42,550 bases of DNA from Desmonostoc geniculatum HA4340-LM1 (GTDB taxonomy: Bacteria; Cyanobacteriota; Cyanobacteriia; Cyanobacteriales; Nostocaceae): positions 1 to 42,550 of the forward strand of contig JAHHHB010000058.1 of NCBI GenBank assembly GCA_019359545.1, written 5' to 3'. Both the position numbers and the translations under genes were made by a program. Each line of letters begins with the position of its first letter. The stretch's first letter is position 1. Below are positions 41,700 to 42,550 of the stretch, in pieces. The notes beneath the pieces are model-generated. The model made no database searches and had not been told where the DNA came from. It saw only the letters and a list, made by a program, of their open reading frames with translations.

Positions 41700-42129
41700 C
41701 ATTCGTAAACTACGTGAGTACTGCCTCAATCCAGAGCATGATGAAGGAAAACATAAAGCTCGTCTGTTCATGAGCGGAATTGACCGAGATATCACTCCTG
41801 ATCCCCGAACAAGCCTTATAGATCGCCATTTGCCCAACACTCCCCAAGTCCAACGACTGCTGCGAACAGAAGGCAGAGCGCATGTTTTCAACGATCGCGT
41901 AACCTTAGAACGAGTCACCCAGGCTATCATTGCAAACGGAGAGCGAACCGGAATAGACGATGAAGAAGATGATTACGAACGATATGGACTCTACTTTCCA
42001 GAGGCGATCGGTTACATAATTAAAGCAGACGGGAGCCAAATTCCACTTTACTACGGCGAGATTAAAATTGTGAAAACTACAGGTGAGTATCATGCAATCC
42101 CACGCACCAGCCCTCGCAGAACAAGCTAA
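41677..42129 (+). pseudogene. Toxin-like cassette: DUF6883-like start fused to an unassigned C-terminal domain, without a proper start
   Basis: The frame opens after a TAG at 41674 and reads LAQPQVDIRKLREYCLNPEH, DEGKHKARLF, which resembles the beginning of a short cyanobacterial family I recall as DUF6883. It then changes character at the Met encoded at 41770 (MSGIDRDITPDPRTSLIDRH, LPNTPQVQRLLRTEGRAHVF, NDRVTLERVTQAII). It ends with a YGEIKIVKTTGEYHAIPRTS tail like the C-terminal modules of polymorphic toxins. The only clear start is ATG 41770, giving 119 aa. It may be a fusion of two family ends plus a frameshift, or a short active protein from 41770. Family names are from memory. Confidence 0.45.
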
Positions 42130-42349
42130 AACCTGGAAATTTCTAGAACTCTGGGTTGATCCGGTTGTTTTCCCGCCTAAGATTCTCATGCTAATTGGCG
42201 CTCAAGACGGCACTTGTCGTATTTTTAATCCTGCATCTAACTATAAACTCGTAGTCACTCACCCCAACTACCAAGCAGCCCAAGAGTGGCTTCTTGAGGA
42301 TGAATATGAACGAGTCAAAGGTCAACTTTTGGCTGAAGAAATTATGTAA
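42092..42349 (+). CDS. Small hypothetical protein, candidate immunity or partner protein
   Basis: From ATG 42092 (GTG 42083 is also possible) the 85-aa protein reads MQSHAPALAEQAKTWKFLEL and WVDPVVFPPKILMLIGAQDG, then TCRIFNPASNYKLVVTHPNY and a Glu-rich end. It overlaps the end of the toxin-like frame by 38 bases, the usual tight layout of a toxin and its partner. There is no signal peptide. I do not recognise the family; a role as an immunity protein is inferred only from position. Confidence 0.5.
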   Translation: MQSHAPALAEQAKTWKFLELWVDPVVFPPKILMLIGAQDGTCRIFNPASNYKLVVTHPNYQAAQEWLLEDEYERVKGQLLAEEIM

Positions 42350-42351
42350 TC

Positions 42352-42441
42352 ATGAGCTTGAATTCTCGCACAGTAGATAAAGCTCGATTGTTTGAAGTTG
42401 AATTTAGCAATGCCTACGGTTTTTATAGGACTCCTATTTGA
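42352..42441 (+). other. Very short open frame, possibly a gene remnant
   Basis: The 29-residue frame MSLNSRTVDKARLFEVEFSN plus AYGFYRTPI begins two bases after the preceding stop. No ribosome site or family is seen. It may be the truncated start of a gene or chance. Confidence 0.2.
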
Positions 42442-42497
42442 TTTCTGAACAAGACTAAGAGAGAATACGGTAAGGCATACAGGTCTAACTCTTAACA

Positions 42498-42550
42498 ATG
42501 GTAAGTCAGCATCCAGAAACTGCCACATTGACAGTAGAAGTATCGCAGGA
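42498..42550 (+). CDS. Start of an unidentified gene (partial)
   Basis: From ATG 42498 the frame reads MVSQHPETATLTVEVSQ and runs off the window. The alternating TLTVEV pattern suggests a beta strand near the N-terminus. Too short for a family call. Confidence 0.4.
   Translation, partial: MVSQHPETATLTVEVSQ

Overview
The window comes from a filamentous, Nostocales-type cyanobacterium; the genus cannot be resolved from the sequence alone. The evidence is cytochrome b6f genes (petC, petA), a DUF3067 gene, the HIP1 octamer GCGATCGC many times over, families of short tandem repeats (TAACTCC, GGGAGAT, AATGACC and GGGCTACGCCTACGCC types), and giant STAND/WD40/TPR proteins typical of multicellular cyanobacteria.

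Layout. 1-3110: a decayed AAA ATPase remnant, then a large U32 peptidase-family protein carrying in-frame minisatellites. 3179-10242 (minus strand): two small coupled genes, the first with an in-frame stop, and an overlapping pair made of a 445-aa P-loop ATPase and a 1710-aa TPR-STAND-TM-WD40 protein. 10566-11146: a BrnT/BrnA toxin-antitoxin pair behind two adjacent palindromes. 11280-13417: a short-chain dehydrogenase remnant, a small exported protein, tatC and csaA. 13765-19154: a second STAND-WD40-TPR locus that looks like an out-of-frame fusion of two ATPase families. 19349-20831: a frameshifted DUF433 gene, a Uma2 gene and a DUF3067 gene. 21049-23082: petC, petA and a small membrane protein. 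23175-25184: a DUF6887/DUF6888-like pair and a GH57 glucan-branching-type enzyme. 25407-32971 (minus strand): a run of genes reading grpE, dnaK, dnaJ, tusA-like, rsgA, then two Uma2 genes. 33158-34475: an IS605-type element with only tnpB. 34704-39394: pilB, pilT, pilC for type IV pilus motility and DNA uptake, preceded by an intrinsic terminator that ends at the first possible pilB start. 39574-41311: a hypothetical gene and a saccharopine-dehydrogenase-like gene. 41571-42349: a small, broken, toxin/immunity-like cassette. The window ends within the first codons of another gene.

How the genes work together. The conserved core (protein export, electron transport, chaperones, pilus motors) alternates with accessory islands rich in conflict-type genes: STAND NTPases, toxin-antitoxin pairs, Uma2 nucleases, TnpB and an orphan toxin-like cassette. 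At least four accessory genes are broken, two of them by internal deletions that join the N-terminal and C-terminal parts of a family. The best candidate for an undescribed system is the overlapping ATPase plus STAND-WD40 pair at 3803-10242. The most unusual single event is the chimeric STAND gene at 13765-19154. Function is inferred from motifs seen by eye; no database search was run.
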